This document shows, one piece after another, positions 12,423 to 24,022 of a stretch of DNA of 64,000 nucleotides. This DNA is from Amaurobius ferox (lineage: Eukaryota > Arthropoda > Arachnida > Araneae > Amaurobiidae): the NCBI GenBank assembly GCA_951213105.1, contig OX578137.1, positions 55,117,236-55,181,235 on the forward strand, read 5' to 3'. A program made the translations under genes and the position numbers. Position 1 is the stretch's first letter. Each line of letters starts with the position of its first letter. The notes under the pieces are model-generated. The model saw only the letters and a program-made list of their open reading frames with translations. It did not search any database and was not told where the DNA came from.

Positions 12423-12704
12423 AAGAATGTTTGTAAAAAATTTTCGTGAAACTAGATCTACTGTAGAAAAAGTGAGAACAGACAGGACTTCTATTTTACT
12501 CAGAATAAACTGTGGTAGAGATTGTGTTGCTGAAACACATCTAAAGCTCTTCATTGACACTCATAGGAATGGCTAGGGGAATATTGCTCTAAATTAAAAT
12601 TTATTTCAGTCTGCAAAAACACCATGTCCTTAAATTGACAAAAGAGATTTGTAATGATCTAACATACTGAAACCTAAAAATAAAATTGCAACTACATTGC
12701 TTAT

Positions 12705-12830
12705 TAAAATTAATAAAAATAGGTAAAACGAAAATTAATAAAAATAGGTAAAACGAAAATTAATAAAAATAGGTAAAACGAAAATTAATAAAAATAGGTA
12801 AAACGAAAATCAATATAAATAGGTAAAAGT
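12705..12830. repeat. 25-bp minisatellite, about five units
   Basis: Unit AAAATTAATAAAAATAGGTA followed by AAACG, repeated almost perfectly and then decaying on the right (aaaatcaatataaatagg). Confidence 0.95.
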
Positions 12831-13226
12831 GAAACTTAATTATAAAAATAATTGAAATGTTTAATCACTAACCGATTCAGATGAAAAGGAAAATATTTAC
12901 GTTAGTTAATAATTAAGTAAGCTGTTTCCAAAATTGTGTCTCAGTTTTCAAATTTTCATTCTTATGGACTTCTTACAGGCTCGAAACTTCTTAAAAGTTA
13001 TACAGTTTTCGGTATTGATTAACGCCTCCAAGCGTTGAATCACTACTGTCTATTGGTATTTTAATATACTGTTCATTTAAATAAAAACCCAAGGGCAGTA
13101 TGGATACGCTATCAGTCATAACTCTTAACACAGGTGTATAGAATCTAATCTTATTTGCTCTATGGGAATTACAAAATATCAGCGATCACAGCTTCTTCAA
13201 ACTTAAAGTTCAATTTTTTGAAGCTT

Positions 13227-14164
13227 TAAAATAATAATTACACCTCTTATATGAAACGATCACGTGACCTTGATATGAAACGATCACATGACCCACTTCA
13301 AAATGATATATGGCATCCACCTTGTTTCAAAATGGTGATTTTTAAGATTCTTTTTAATTCATATTGAGTGTTGTATCCGTCCTAAAACTACTTTAATTTT
13401 GCTCAAATTCTGTGCATCAACATACTGAAACAACGCACATACAATATATTTGAGTTTAAATGATTATCCAAATTTGATTACTTCTACAACGAAGCCTATT
13501 TTTCACTTATGTAAAATGTAAACAGCAAAATATGTAGAATGAGTTGTATTAGAATTGCTGTATTTCTTTAACACAAAATAATTTAGCCCATGCAGTCTGC
13601 ATGGCTGATATGAATGAAATATTAATTAGTTTTATAAAGAGAAGGACGATTTTTTTTACTACTTATTTTTTTTTAATTACTTACTAGTTTAATTACTTGT
13701 AGCTCCATGGTCTTAACTTTTAATAAAATAAATTATTATAGTATTGTGATGAATAAAATGAATGGGAGAAAGTTATGAATGAAATGCTGTTTTTATAGAG
13801 AGATCCAGGCGTATTATTTTTTCTATCACGTCATTTGAATTAATTTCAGTTGTTTTCGATGAAGTTTTCAATTATCATAAATTATCGTAGTATTATGATA
13901 GTTTTAAAAATATTACCGTGGAATGTATCGCGTTTTAGAGATATTTAAACCAGGCAATTTATATTTCAATGCCGTCATTTGAATGAAGTTCATTTTTTTC
14001 AATGAAGGTTTAAGTTTTCAAATATAATAAATTAATGTAGTATTGTGATAAGTTTTAAAATATTACCGAGGAATGTATTGCATTTTAGACTTTTTTAAAT
14101 AAAATCGCATTGAATTTCGAAAGTGTTTCATAATCAATGCTTTAAGCATGATTGATTTTTCTTG
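13227..14164 (+). mobile_element. Family C element, copy C0, 5'-truncated
   Basis: This shares with the copies at 29.9-34.0 kb the segments GAAACGATCACGTGACC, AATTCATATTGAGTGTTGTA, the AATGAAATATTAATT segment and the ending AATGCTTTAAGCATGATTGA...CTTG. The TCTG-bearing 5' half is missing. The 3' end contains an imperfect hairpin (AATCAATGCTT/AAGCATGATT). Family C has no coding frame; its class is unclear. Confidence 0.65.
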
Positions 14165-14182
14165 ATGATTTTTACGACATTC

Positions 14183-14880
14183 TGTTTATGAGAGGGATCA
14201 CTACAGTTCACAGCACATTCTTACCTCCTAGCTAGCTAATGGCATATTCCCGCTAAAGACGAATCACAGATGAATCTTAGTAATCCATCAATTGTATTCA
14301 TAATAATGAATCTTAGATGAAAAAGACCAAAGTTGCTAAGGTAGTCCAAATTAATGATACTTATGTATGGCACTGGACGAATAGATATAATTATAATAGT
14401 ATTTTAAATATTTAATTGTTTATGAGAAGAATCACTACAGTTCACAGCACAATCTTACCTCCTAGCTAAGAGCATATTCCCGCTAAAGAGGAATCACATA
14501 TGAATGAATCTTAGCAACCCATCAACTGTATTTATGATAATGAATATAGGATGAAAAAGACCCAAGTTGCTAAGGTAGTCCAAATGAATGATATTCATGT
14601 ATGGCACAGGACGAATAGCTATAGTTATAATAGTATTTAAATATCTAACTGTTTATGAGATGAATCACTACAGTTCCCAGCCTATTATTACCTCCTAGCA
14701 AAGGGCATATTCCCGCTAAAGAGGCATCAGAGATGAATCTTAGCAACCCATCAATTGTATTCATGATAATGAATCTATGATGAAAAAGACCAAAGTTTCT
14801 AAGGTAGTCCAAATTAATAATATATATGTATGGCACAGAGCGAATAGCTATAGTTATAATAGCACTTTAAATAATTAAAT
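14183..14880. repeat. Tandem array, three units of about 233 bp
   Basis: TGTTTATGAG occurs at 14183, 14417 and 14650. Each unit contains ATCACTACAGTT, GGCATATTCCCGCTAAAGA and AGTTGCTAAGGTAGTCCAAA or a close variant. It starts 20 bp after the end of family C copy C0. No coding potential is conserved across the units. Confidence 0.9.
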
Positions 14881-15608
14881 TTAGTTATAATATTTTAATT
14901 ATCTCTGGTAGAGGCCATATGTATTTCTATGTAAATGTTTGGGAACAAGTTGAGTTTTGTAAATATTTATGTCTTCAATTTGTATGATAAATATAAAAAA
15001 TTGTACTGCCAATTTTAGAACAATAATAGGAAACCTGCAGCATATGACTGAAATGTATCCAGTGACAGCAGTTCTCAAATACTTGCAATCCATTTTTGTT
15101 TATGTGACACAAGTCGACATTTTTTGAAGTATATTCTGAGAAATATATCTTGGTTAGGAAATGTGATTTTTTTATGTTACTCTATTTTCGAGATATGTAT
15201 ACTTTGTATTTCCATATCTGTTTCATTTCAGAAATAGCAACTTTTCGAGGATATTGAATGTTCGGTCACAAAGTTTATTTATCACTTTTACATTATTATT
15301 TTTTTGCAAACTGAATAATAGTCATAAAGTCCAAAATACTATTAAGAACTAATAGCCTGAATTTATCGTTTTGTCTATTTAAAATAAATATGACCATGAA
15401 AGCAAATATGGCATATTTTAAGGTGGAAATTCGCATGTGTGTATTCTGAAAAGAATTTATAACTAGAGTCCCTAAAATGTATTAGAATTTAATCTTTTAT
15501 TTTATCAAATTAACATACATTAGATTTTATCATACGGCTTATCAATTTAGAGACAACTATATTAGACACTTTGCAGAGTCGACTTCTAGGATAAAAGCTT
15601 GCAATTTC
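14881..15608. other. AT-rich unique sequence
   Basis: No gene, repeat or RNA recognised. The short minus-strand frame at 14899-15093 has no family signature. Confidence 0.4.
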
Positions 15609-15679
15609 GCCCCAGTAGTTGAACGGTAGAGCGTTGACTGGCCAGTTCGGAGATCCAGGGTTCGATTTCCGGTTGGGGC
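15609..15679 (+). pseudogene. tRNA-like sequence, probably the head of a SINE
   Basis: A 7-bp acceptor-like stem (GCCCCAG with TTGGGGC, one G-T pair) closes a 71-nt unit. It has an A-box-like TAGTTGAACGGTAGAGC and a B-box-like GGGTTCGATTTCC. The T stem has one mismatch. The expected anticodon arm is replaced by the palindrome ACTGGCCAGT, leaving no 7-nt loop, so it cannot be a functional tRNA. A similar sequence at 58.02-58.1 kb, sharing ACCGGTTGGG and the following AGCAAGG, supports a tRNA-derived SINE family. Confidence 0.6.
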
Positions 15680-17266
15680 AGTAAGGCTCTTTATAAGTTA
15701 TAATTAATAATTTTATCAATCCGATAATATTTCAGTTATAATAAATCAGATAATATTTCAGTTATCCGATAATATTTCAGCCAGCAATTGCAATCGGCAG
15801 TCTCAAGCAGGACATCAGTAATTATGGCCCCGTAACTCTACATATATACGGCCTGTATTATGAACGCGTTCAATCTTCATCCGTGAAGAGCTTGGAATCA
15901 TGATTTCAATGTAAAAATACCATTAGTGTACCGGTTGAGTGATCGTTAACATGCAGTTGCACATCATACCCGTTAATTACACCTAGTAACAATAAAACGA
16001 CGACAAAATCAAGAAAATATAGTTCTTTTGCTGCCATTGCTGTTAAACGGCAATCAGAATTCTTCCCTTCCACTTGGAAATGTTTACTTTGTATAATCTG
16101 TCTTTTGGTATAATTTTCTATCCCAGTCTGCTTCCTGCATTTTTTCGGATATTTTTAATTTTATAAGGCTAAATTTGGCATTTTCCTGTAGAAATGTATC
16201 CTACTTGTATGTTATACATTGTATTATTTGCGCAGAATAACAACAGATGAAACATCATTTAACATATGTCTGTATTACATTTATCAAAAATATACCTATG
16301 CCCCAGATTCGTGTCAGAAGAGCAAGTACATTGAAACTGATTGGGGATACGATCATATACGCATATACAAAATACTTCATAAGTATCCAATGCCGCAGCC
16401 ATGATCTCGGAAAGAAGGGGGTATAACCGGAAGGAGTCATAATCCCCCTCATTGTCTATAAAAAGAATTCAGTGGGGGTTCTTAGTTTCCAATGTGGCAA
16501 ATTTTAGAAAATGTCACCAATTTGACGATATTTAGCCAAATTTGTCGCCATGGGGACAGATAAACAGACCGTCAAAAAGGGTGTTTCTGATATAACAAAC
16601 GCTGTGAAATACTAAAAAAAATTACCTATAAAATAGAATTTTTATTTTAAAAAACTTTAACTATGAGATTTATGGACAGAAGAGTTTATAAAATATTCAA
16701 ACTTCTTAATGTATAAAAGAGACAGAGTGGCCATATTTCCTCTATGCAAAATCACAGACGATGTATTTCTTCCTCACATCTGGAAAACCGTTTAGAGCTG
16801 CGAAATAAAGAGAAATGGGGATAACCTCTGCTTGCCTACACACTTTAAATTTTAAGAATGAGAAAGACTTCGATAAAAGATAGCCTTATTTTGTTTTATA
16901 GCAGTAATTTTTCTAAAAATGAGGATATAAAAAAGATTCACGTGAGTATAAATGGAGGTATAAAAGGTATCGAGATTTATTTTGAGTACTCTTCTGCGCC
17001 ATCTCAAAAATATATTTACTCCAGCAGATTAAATTCGGATAGATCCGACCAAAATTAAAATCGTAAAACAAATAAAGAATTATTTATATTTCTCATTTGA
17101 ATACTCTGTTTGAAAGTTACTACAAAATTGAATAATATTCGTTAAAATATAGAATTTTAATGACTGTCAATGATTTGGTGAATTTAGACATTTTGATTTG
17201 TTAATAGTTGGCTACAATTATACAATGAATAATATTGACATATCTGCCTCTGCGTTGGTAATTATT
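15680..17266. other. AT-rich sequence without recognised gene
   Basis: Contains three short repeats of CCGATAATATTTCAG at 15720-15780 and a TGGCGA-like fragment at about 16495-16555 that resembles part of family A. Short frames at 16219-16452 and 16858-17058 show no family signature. Confidence 0.4.
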
Positions 17267-17280
17267 CAGTAAAATTATGT
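17267..17280. repeat. Target site duplication, left copy
   Basis: CAGTAAAATTATGT, identical to 17667-17680. It marks the left edge of the 5S-headed SINE insertion. Confidence 0.9.
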
Positions 17281-17666
17281 TGTTGTTGTTGAGACCCAGA
17301 CCGTCCGACCTACCAGAAAGGTGTAAGGTAACTGTATGGACGGCCGGGAAGTGCCACCCAATTTAGACCGGCACCCAGTGGAGGAGGCATCCACAGGGAC
17401 CGTACCCTCCTTCCCCTACCACCAACCTCTCGGAAGGACTTACGGACCCACATGTTTAACGTGATCGTACTCCGCATGAACACGGCGGCATTTTGTGGTA
17501 GCGTACAAATCTAGCGCGCAAACCACGGGGATACCGCACCCGAGATGGCCAACAGCACGCGGTGTTCCGAGGTGGTCACCCACCAAGTACTAACCGCGCC
17601 CGATGCTGCTTGACTTCGGTGATCTAACGAGAACCGGTGTTTTCAGCACGGTACGGCCGCTGGCCC
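17281..17666 (-). mobile_element. Complete SINE with 5S rRNA-derived head
   Basis: On the minus strand it reads 5S-like head (17664-17548), linker, body and a CAACAACA tail (17281-17291). The body holds GTACGATCACGT, AAGTCCTTCCGAGAGG and a terminal stem GGCCGTCC/GGACGGTC. It is flanked by identical 14-bp direct repeats, so both ends are defined. Retrotransposons with a 5S-derived Pol III promoter are known as SINE3 or 5S-SINEs. It has no open frame and would depend on a LINE in trans. The same body and tail occur at 24036-24322 behind a tRNA head. Confidence 0.9.
17548..17664 (-). rRNA. 5S rRNA-derived SINE head (117 nt)
   Basis: The minus strand contains the hallmarks of metazoan 5S: TCTCG, GATCACCGAAGTCAAGCAGC, ATCGGGCGCGGTTAGTACTT and GGAACACCGCGTGCTGTTGG. 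The nine terminal base pairs (GCCAGCGGC with GCTGTTGGC) form stem I with two G-T pairs. Box A and box C of the internal promoter are both recognisable. There is no T-run terminator after it and it runs straight into a SINE body, so it is read as a SINE head and not as a 5S gene. Confidence 0.9.
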
Positions 17667-17680
17667 CAGTAAAATTATGT
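17667..17680. repeat. Target site duplication, right copy
   Basis: Identical to 17267-17280 over 14 bp. Confidence 0.9.
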
Positions 17681-17879
17681 ATTGTTATTCAAATCTTATT
17701 AGTGCAAGAACTCTATTGAATTTCAACGGAATTAAACAACGAGATTTTTAAAGAGTGTAGAATGTTTCATTAAACTATTTAATTTACAAAATTAACTTCA
17801 GTAAAAACAACTGCTAATACAATAGACAAAATACCACACTCATGTAATTTTATATAAACATTAGAATGCAGACTGCTAA

Positions 17880-18697
17880 TTTTCTCTCCGCCCTCGTTAA
17901 GTATCTATTTTTTTTTAAAAAAAAGTAGCTCGCTCCGCTGCCGCCGCCGCCACTGTTTGACAAATTTCTCGTTTCTCGAGATTCTTTGCTTCCTTCTGCA
18001 AAATCTATTACATATAAAAATTTGAAATTTGGTACACTTATAGAAAAAGCATTGAAAAATCCGTCGAAACAAACCATTTGATGATATATATTCTAGTTTC
18101 AGAAATATTTAATATCAATATCAAAACAAAATAGTTAAGGTAGGAGTTCACGTTCTGGATAGACTAACAATAGCAAGACTACGAAATTTTGGAGGTAGGT
18201 ACCTAAATGGGTGAATCTTTGTCGGACGAAGCTCCTTTTTATAATTTTGATGTAGTTTTTGAGATATTTCCCTTTTTATGCACTTCTGACGTGAATTTTT
18301 TTCGTATTGGCACGTCTAGCGATTTCTCTGTCTCGTACCCCAAAAACTATAGCATACAAAATATGAAATTTGGTATATTTCTAGAGAAATAATAAGGTAA
18401 TACGATGAAATAAACCGTTTATCGATTTCAACTTTAATTTGGCATGAAATAGATCGCGAAGCGAGCTCATGATCAAGGAATTCAGTTTTTGGATTCCCTG
18501 GGCTAAGAAAAATCCCCGATTTTTCCTCCTACAGAAAATAGGTAGAGATAGAGGAAAAATAGATTTTTGAAAATAGAATTTTTATGAGAGATAGGTATGA
18601 AGCGAGCTCTGCGAGCGCAATGAGTAGGAGGCGAAACTTCCGAAGGGGATTAGCGAAGCGTAGCGAAGCGTAGCGAGCAGAGGGCAGAGCCCCCTAG
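17880..18697 (+). mobile_element. Family D element, Helitron-like 3' end
   Basis: It shares CTGTTTGACAAATTTCTC, CTGGATAGACTA and CGTCTAGCGATTTCTCTG with 31.2 kb and 34.0-34.3 kb. It ends in GGGCAGAGCCCCCTAG followed by T. The GGG...CCC hairpin before CTAG is the pattern of a Helitron 3' end. A 10-bp repeat (AGCGAAGCGT) precedes the end. The 5' end could not be placed exactly. Confidence 0.55.
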
Positions 18698-19402
18698 TTT
18701 AGTAGAAAATAATAAGAATAAATAATATATTTTTAATAAAATTTATAGAATACTTTATTCTAAAATGTCTGAAATCATTTTAATTATTAATTGTTTTTAA
18801 GAAATTAAAAATTATTATCTGTTATTAAATAGAACGTCAAATAACTTCTTTATAGCTATCATTGGTTGTCAAATACATATGACATTTGAGATTATTTCAA
18901 AGCAATGGTGTTTTCACGATATAATTAAAATGTTTCTACAGCAGAAAACATTTTTATATTTTAATTTAAGCAAACATTTAATGGCACATACATTGAAATA
19001 TCCAATTTGAAAGAAAACAAGGCTATTAATTTCTTACAATGTAATTATGGCTCATTTAATTAGTTATGCTTTGTCAAACGAGTAATACAAAAAATATTAA
19101 CTGAAAAATAATGTTATTTACGTTTCTATATCTTTCTTAAAGAATATATAAAACACTTTTTTTGCGTTCCTTATTTTATCTCATATGTATTGATTTTTAT
19201 AAAGTGCTTTGTAAGTGACTTCTACATATGAAAGAAAATAGCCATTTCTAATTATGTCTATTAAATAATGGGAACGAAAGAAGAGAGCTTTAAGTCACAA
19301 AATTTTCCGTTAGGGTGTATTTTCAGACTTAATATTTCGCTTTAGTTTCAAATAACAGTATTCATGGATAGATTTAGTGATTATTATGAACTGGTTAGCA
19401 TA
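18698..19402. other. AT-rich unique sequence
   Basis: No gene, repeat or structured element recognised. Confidence 0.4.
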
Positions 19403-19410
19403 GAATAGAC

Positions 19411-20152
19411 CAGTGTTTCTATACCGCCGGGCTGCGGACCGGTCCCAGGTCCTAGTATCAATTATACCGAGCCGCAAGAGATTATCTTGGAATTTGCCGT
19501 TTAAATTTCTAAGCATTATTTACGAAAACATATTTTATAATAGAAATATTCAAAGGATAATAATATACGTGAATGTATAGAAAAGCTCAGAGCAAGAACG
19601 TCTAAACAAAATTTGTGTAGCAAATGTCAGAGATCAATCCGAATTTAAATTTTAATATGAATAAGAGACTGGTCAGCTGATTTCTTTGGTGAATTACAAT
19701 GAATAATATTTTTCTCTCTCAATACTATTTTGTTTTTCAAACCAACATCAGTTATATCAATTTGCTAATACAATAATCCGTTTCATGCTGAATAATGTTA
19801 TATATTTTTGCTGATATGAATGGGATATTTTAATGAAAATCAGCATACATGAATTTTATGATGTTGGTTTGAGGAAATTACAATGTGCTGCACGATTTCG
19901 TCAGTCCAGTATTTGATAATTTATTTAAATGTAGTTTTATATTCATCAACATGCCACACCGTAAACATAAATGTACTAATATATTTTATGATTATACTAC
20001 CATCATTAATTATTAATACTAATGTTAGTTTAATGTATAAGCTTAAAAAGAATTGAAAGCGCATTTATGAGTCAATTTGTTGGGACCTGACCCTCCTCTT
20101 ATAAAAAAAATAATTTACCGAGCCGCGGTCTCATAAAATTTGAGAAGCCCTG
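19411..20152 (+). mobile_element. hAT-type MITE (742 bp) with 8-bp target duplication
   Basis: Left end CAGTGTTTCTATACC and right end (reverse) CAGGGCTTCTCAAAT share the form CAGNGNTTCTNAA. The flanks are GAATAGAC at 19403-19410 and the identical GAATAGAC at 20153-20160. An 8-bp duplication with CAG-type inverted ends is the known signature of hAT transposons. The interior has no transposase frame, so it is non-autonomous. It carries the GC-rich GGGCTGCGGACCGGTCCCAG next to the left end. Confidence 0.85.
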
Positions 20153-20160
20153 GAATAGAC

Positions 20161-21299
20161 GATATCTACAACGGTAATAAGAAAAACTTTAATGAAATTT
20201 TAAGCGTGCTACGTGGTAGAACCAAATATTTCGGTTCTCAAAGTAGTTCGCACATGTGTGGTACATGATAAGTTTTCTTGCTCCCATTGTAGATATAGAA
20301 TATTCCATGCTGATGATATTATAGCAAGCGCAAAACTGATCAGTAGATGAAGTTATCTGCAATAACATGCGTAATCCTAACAAGGTACGAGTAAGATACG
20401 AGTAAGGTACGAGTAAGGTACGAATTTGCAACTCGCTTCTTTCAGAGCATATTGACAAAATTAAAATTCGAGATGTTCAAAGTTTCCATAGAGCATTCAA
20501 TAAAAATGCAACATTTTCCCTTTTAATTACGCCAGCCTTTTCTGCAACTGTTGGAACATATATGTGATCGAATCTTAGGAATGCATATGTGATCATATCA
20601 CATCGAAAATTAAGAAAAATGATTGAAATTGAAATACATCAATGGTAGCAGTAGGGGATAACTCCATATTTATTCAGTTTTCATCATTTATATTCGAAAT
20701 TTCTAGGAGTTAAAATTTGTCTCAAGCATATCAAAATAGTATGAATTTACTAAACGATAGATGCGTGTTTTATGCATTATCCGATTATATGTACCATTAT
20801 CCGATTATATGTACCATTATCCGATTATATTTATTGCAGTATAAAGGTAGCACGTCTCCTACAGAAGATAAGAATATCGTTACAGTAGCTGGGTAGTGTC
20901 GACTTATCAATAACTTTGACCCTCTCAAATGGTTATAACTTTTTAAAGCACGCTGCAATCTTACAAGTTAATGTTTTGATTTAAAAACTGTAAGTGGGTG
21001 TTAAAAGTGAAAACGAAATATCCGTAATGTCCAATATTTGTAAAACATCTTTTGAATAGTAAATAAAACTTATGTATAGAATACCACTAAACTCGCTATT
21101 TTAATCGTAAACTCATATTCGTAGTCAGTGGCGTACTAGACGATGAAAGAAGACGGTTATTCATTTCTATTTAGTGCATTTTATTGGAAATGACAGAACA
21201 TAGAAAGCTATTATAGACCTGAATGTCTAGGTCACAGAGTTCCTGTCTTCTATAAAATCCCTTATCTTTGTTTTGTGCATTAATCTCTGTACTATGGAA
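20161..21299. other. AT-rich sequence with two short minisatellites
   Basis: A 12-bp repeat (GTACGAGTAAG-type) at about 20379-20423 and a 20-bp repeat (CATTATCCGATTATATGTAC) at about 20775-20830. No gene recognised. Confidence 0.5.
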
Positions 21300-21990
21300 A
21301 CATGGATTTTTGAACTAGCCAACTAATACTCCAACCGCTAAGCTACTGGGACAGAATTTCTAATTCTTATCGTTGTAGTGGACCCAACACTCTCCCCCCC
21401 TCAGATGTCAGTTCGATAAAAAGTTGACCATCTGAACACTGATGTCATAATTCGTAGGGTCCACTGATGTCATAATTCCAAACAGGGTGTTTTGGTAACT
21501 CGTCAGCTTCACTACATCCAACATTTATGATTAAATTGTTCGGTGAGCCATTTTAAAGGACTCACCGTCCCAATCGGGACTCGAACCATAAATCAAACCA
21601 TTGATCAGATGGGACTAAATTCCAAATTATTTTCATCGAAGTGGTCCCTGCACTCTCTCCCTCAGATCTCAGATCGATGTGAAGCTGATGACTTGAACAC
21701 TGATCGCATAATTCATAAACTCTGCTGAAAATTTGAGGCAAGATATTTTTACGGTATCCATAATCACTGTATTCGAAATTCAGGGATAACTTTTTCCGGC
21801 GTTATTTTGATGAAATCACTGTACCAACCAGGAATTGAAGCGTAAATCTTCTAACGGATCAGCCGACGCTCTAACTATTGAGCTACCGGGGTGGAATTCC
21901 TAGCTTATATTGTCGAAGTAAATCCTACATTCTCTTCCCTCAGATGTCAAATTGCCGTGAAGCCACCTTATTGGGACACATTTAGACATT
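21300..21990 (-). mobile_element. Three tandem tRNA-SINE units, about 270 bp each
   Basis: On the plus strand the shared segment CTC(T)CCCCTCAGATGTCAG-type occurs at about 21390, 21650 and 21935. Each copy is preceded by a tRNA-like head in reverse. The minus strand shows CCCCGGTAGCTCAATAGTTA then GAGCG, and CCCAGTAGCTTAGCGGTTGG then AG, both A-box-like. GGTTCGAGTCCCGATTGGGA at 21563-21582 is B-box-like. The units are diverged, so this is an old tandem array or successive insertions. Confidence 0.6.
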
Positions 21991-24022
21991 TTTTGTTTGG
22001 CCATTTTTCATTCTCTGTCATTCTGCATAGCCTAATTCACATTCGGATGTTCAAGACCAGGCTTGTTTGCACAAATGAATAATCTGTAAAAATTTCCTAA
22101 ACGCACATCTGGTTACTTAATCTTTGTCTGCTTAATTAACCTTATTATAAATTCTTATTATTTAACATTATTATTCATCAAATTGCTTTAAATTTAAAGT
22201 TCTGCATGGATTTAAAAGAATTATTGCGTAACATATGCATTTTAATATTCGATGTTACTAAAAGTTTGTCCCAACGTCAGCAAAATCCCAACAAAAAGTA
22301 ACTATTCACGAAACACCTTCATAGAATTACAAACCTGAGCAATATATCTGAATTGTTTAAATAAAACTATCTAGATACTATCTTAACCTGTTTAAAGATA
22401 GTACGATTTCCAATTTTACAAAATGCGCCTAACAGTCTTTTCTAACATTCAAAGTATTTAAGGACTGCCAATATCAGAGTTTCTAAAACATTTTGCAACG
22501 CATTAAGAAGAATCCGAATTCAATACAATCGATTATACTTTCAATTTTCAATACAACTTTAGGTATAAGGTTTAGAACAGCTGCTAATTGATATACACTA
22601 ATTGCTTTTTAAAGCAAGCTGTTCAAATGATCTGAATCACTTCACTTGAACTTTCGAAAGATTCTATATTTTAGTTAAGGAACAGCAAATTTGCAACTAA
22701 ATTATTTTTATTATAATTTATTTCAATTCAGATAGTTAAATATTCTAGTTGCAAAGCTCCCCAAATTACAGAAAGAAATTAAAATTAGGATAGAGAAAAA
22801 ACTATTTCAAAAATAACTGTATTTTTTAACGTCATAAATTCGGTTTTTGAACTTTTTTTAATTACTAAAACTCTCTCTTCCTCCATAGCAACTTCCAGTT
22901 TTTCATTTTAACCGTCAACCGGAGAAAGTCGGGAAACCAAAATCTCGATTTTTTATAGCTTTTGCTAAAAATTAACAAAAAATCAGAAGATAGTGTCAGT
23001 CTGTGATGAAAAAACAATGAATTGGGTTTACTTTTCCAAATGAATTTTGTGGATTAAATTATTAATCTTAATTAAAGTGGTTGTGAATCCTAACATTTGA
23101 ACATTGGTATCATCACCAGGTCTTTTGAATCTTATTCCAGAGATCAAAAATTGACCTAACATAAATGAAGACTGGTAACCTACCTCTATATTTCGGGTCT
23201 GTAAGTCAGTATGACTGTCACCTTTTACGGTTTTTTTCTGACATTTGGAGTCAGACTTTGTCTTTTTCTATAACACTCTCAATACTCAAATGAATAACGA
23301 CTGTCTCTGAATAACACTGCTTGAAATCACGACTCTCTCTCTTCAACTCTTGAATAATCATTGCATATATTCTTTGACTTTCCTCCTTGCAGCAGCATCA
23401 TTTGGCCTGGGATTAAGATACGCCCTACCTGCTCTCATTGGACGCTCCTCAGTGCAATGTCGTATCTTTGCATTATTGGCTCTTTCAGTTTCCAATGAAA
23501 CTTGGTTTAAGTCCTGGCAATAGGATATTTTGCCCTCAACCACACCTGGAATTTGTGTGAAGTGTATTTATTGAGGACATAACTTTCTGGGACAAGACTG
23601 TTATAAAACGGTGACTAAAAGTTTGCGCTTTGTTTCGTCGTAAACATCAAAATCTGCATATGGTGCCTCCTGGTCTCACACATGCATTCAAATTTTGATT
23701 AAAATTCGTTTTGATTAAAAATCGTTAGAACTTTCTTCGATGTTGTGAGACCAGAAATAGATCTCACAACAGTTTATTGTAAGGCAGCTTTATGTACGTT
23801 ATTTATTGTGTCTGAAACGTCAGACAATACCTTCAGTCTCAATGACGCCAATTTTTACAATACGCTGACCCAAAAGTCAGAAGAAACCATAAATTTAGGG
23901 AAATCAAGACAGGTGGGCCAAAGGACTGACTCTAAGGACAAGGTGAAGCAATGACATTGGGGGTAAAAAGGTTGACCAAATGAGAAGATGCTTGTGGCTT
24001 TGCCATGAACGCTGCCAATAAG
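21991..24022. other. Unique sequence with weak coding-like patches
   Basis: On the minus strand 23358-23560 reads a frame with ERANNAKIRHCTEERP and YLNPRPNDAAARRKVKEYMQ before a stop; it looks protein-like. On the plus strand 23745-23954 is open for 69 codons. Neither matches a family I recognise and neither has a clear splice structure. The rest is AT-rich. Confidence 0.25.

Larger units (their letters stand above)
12054..13226. other. AT-rich spacer with SINE-tail remnant and minisatellite
   Basis: No gene recognised. A 102-codon frame at 12268-12576 overlaps a fragment resembling the SINE tail described below and looks non-coding. A 25-bp minisatellite lies at 12705-12830. Confidence 0.4.

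Noticed and set aside
12268..12576. A 102-codon plus-strand frame
   Set aside because: It includes a SINE-tail fragment, has an equally long antisense frame, and shows no family signature.
15609..15679. A functional tRNA gene
   Set aside because: Acceptor pairing is good but the anticodon arm is replaced by a short palindrome and the T stem has a mismatch.
17548..17664. A functional 5S rRNA gene
   Set aside because: It is embedded in a SINE with target duplications, lacks a terminator, and differs at several usually conserved positions.
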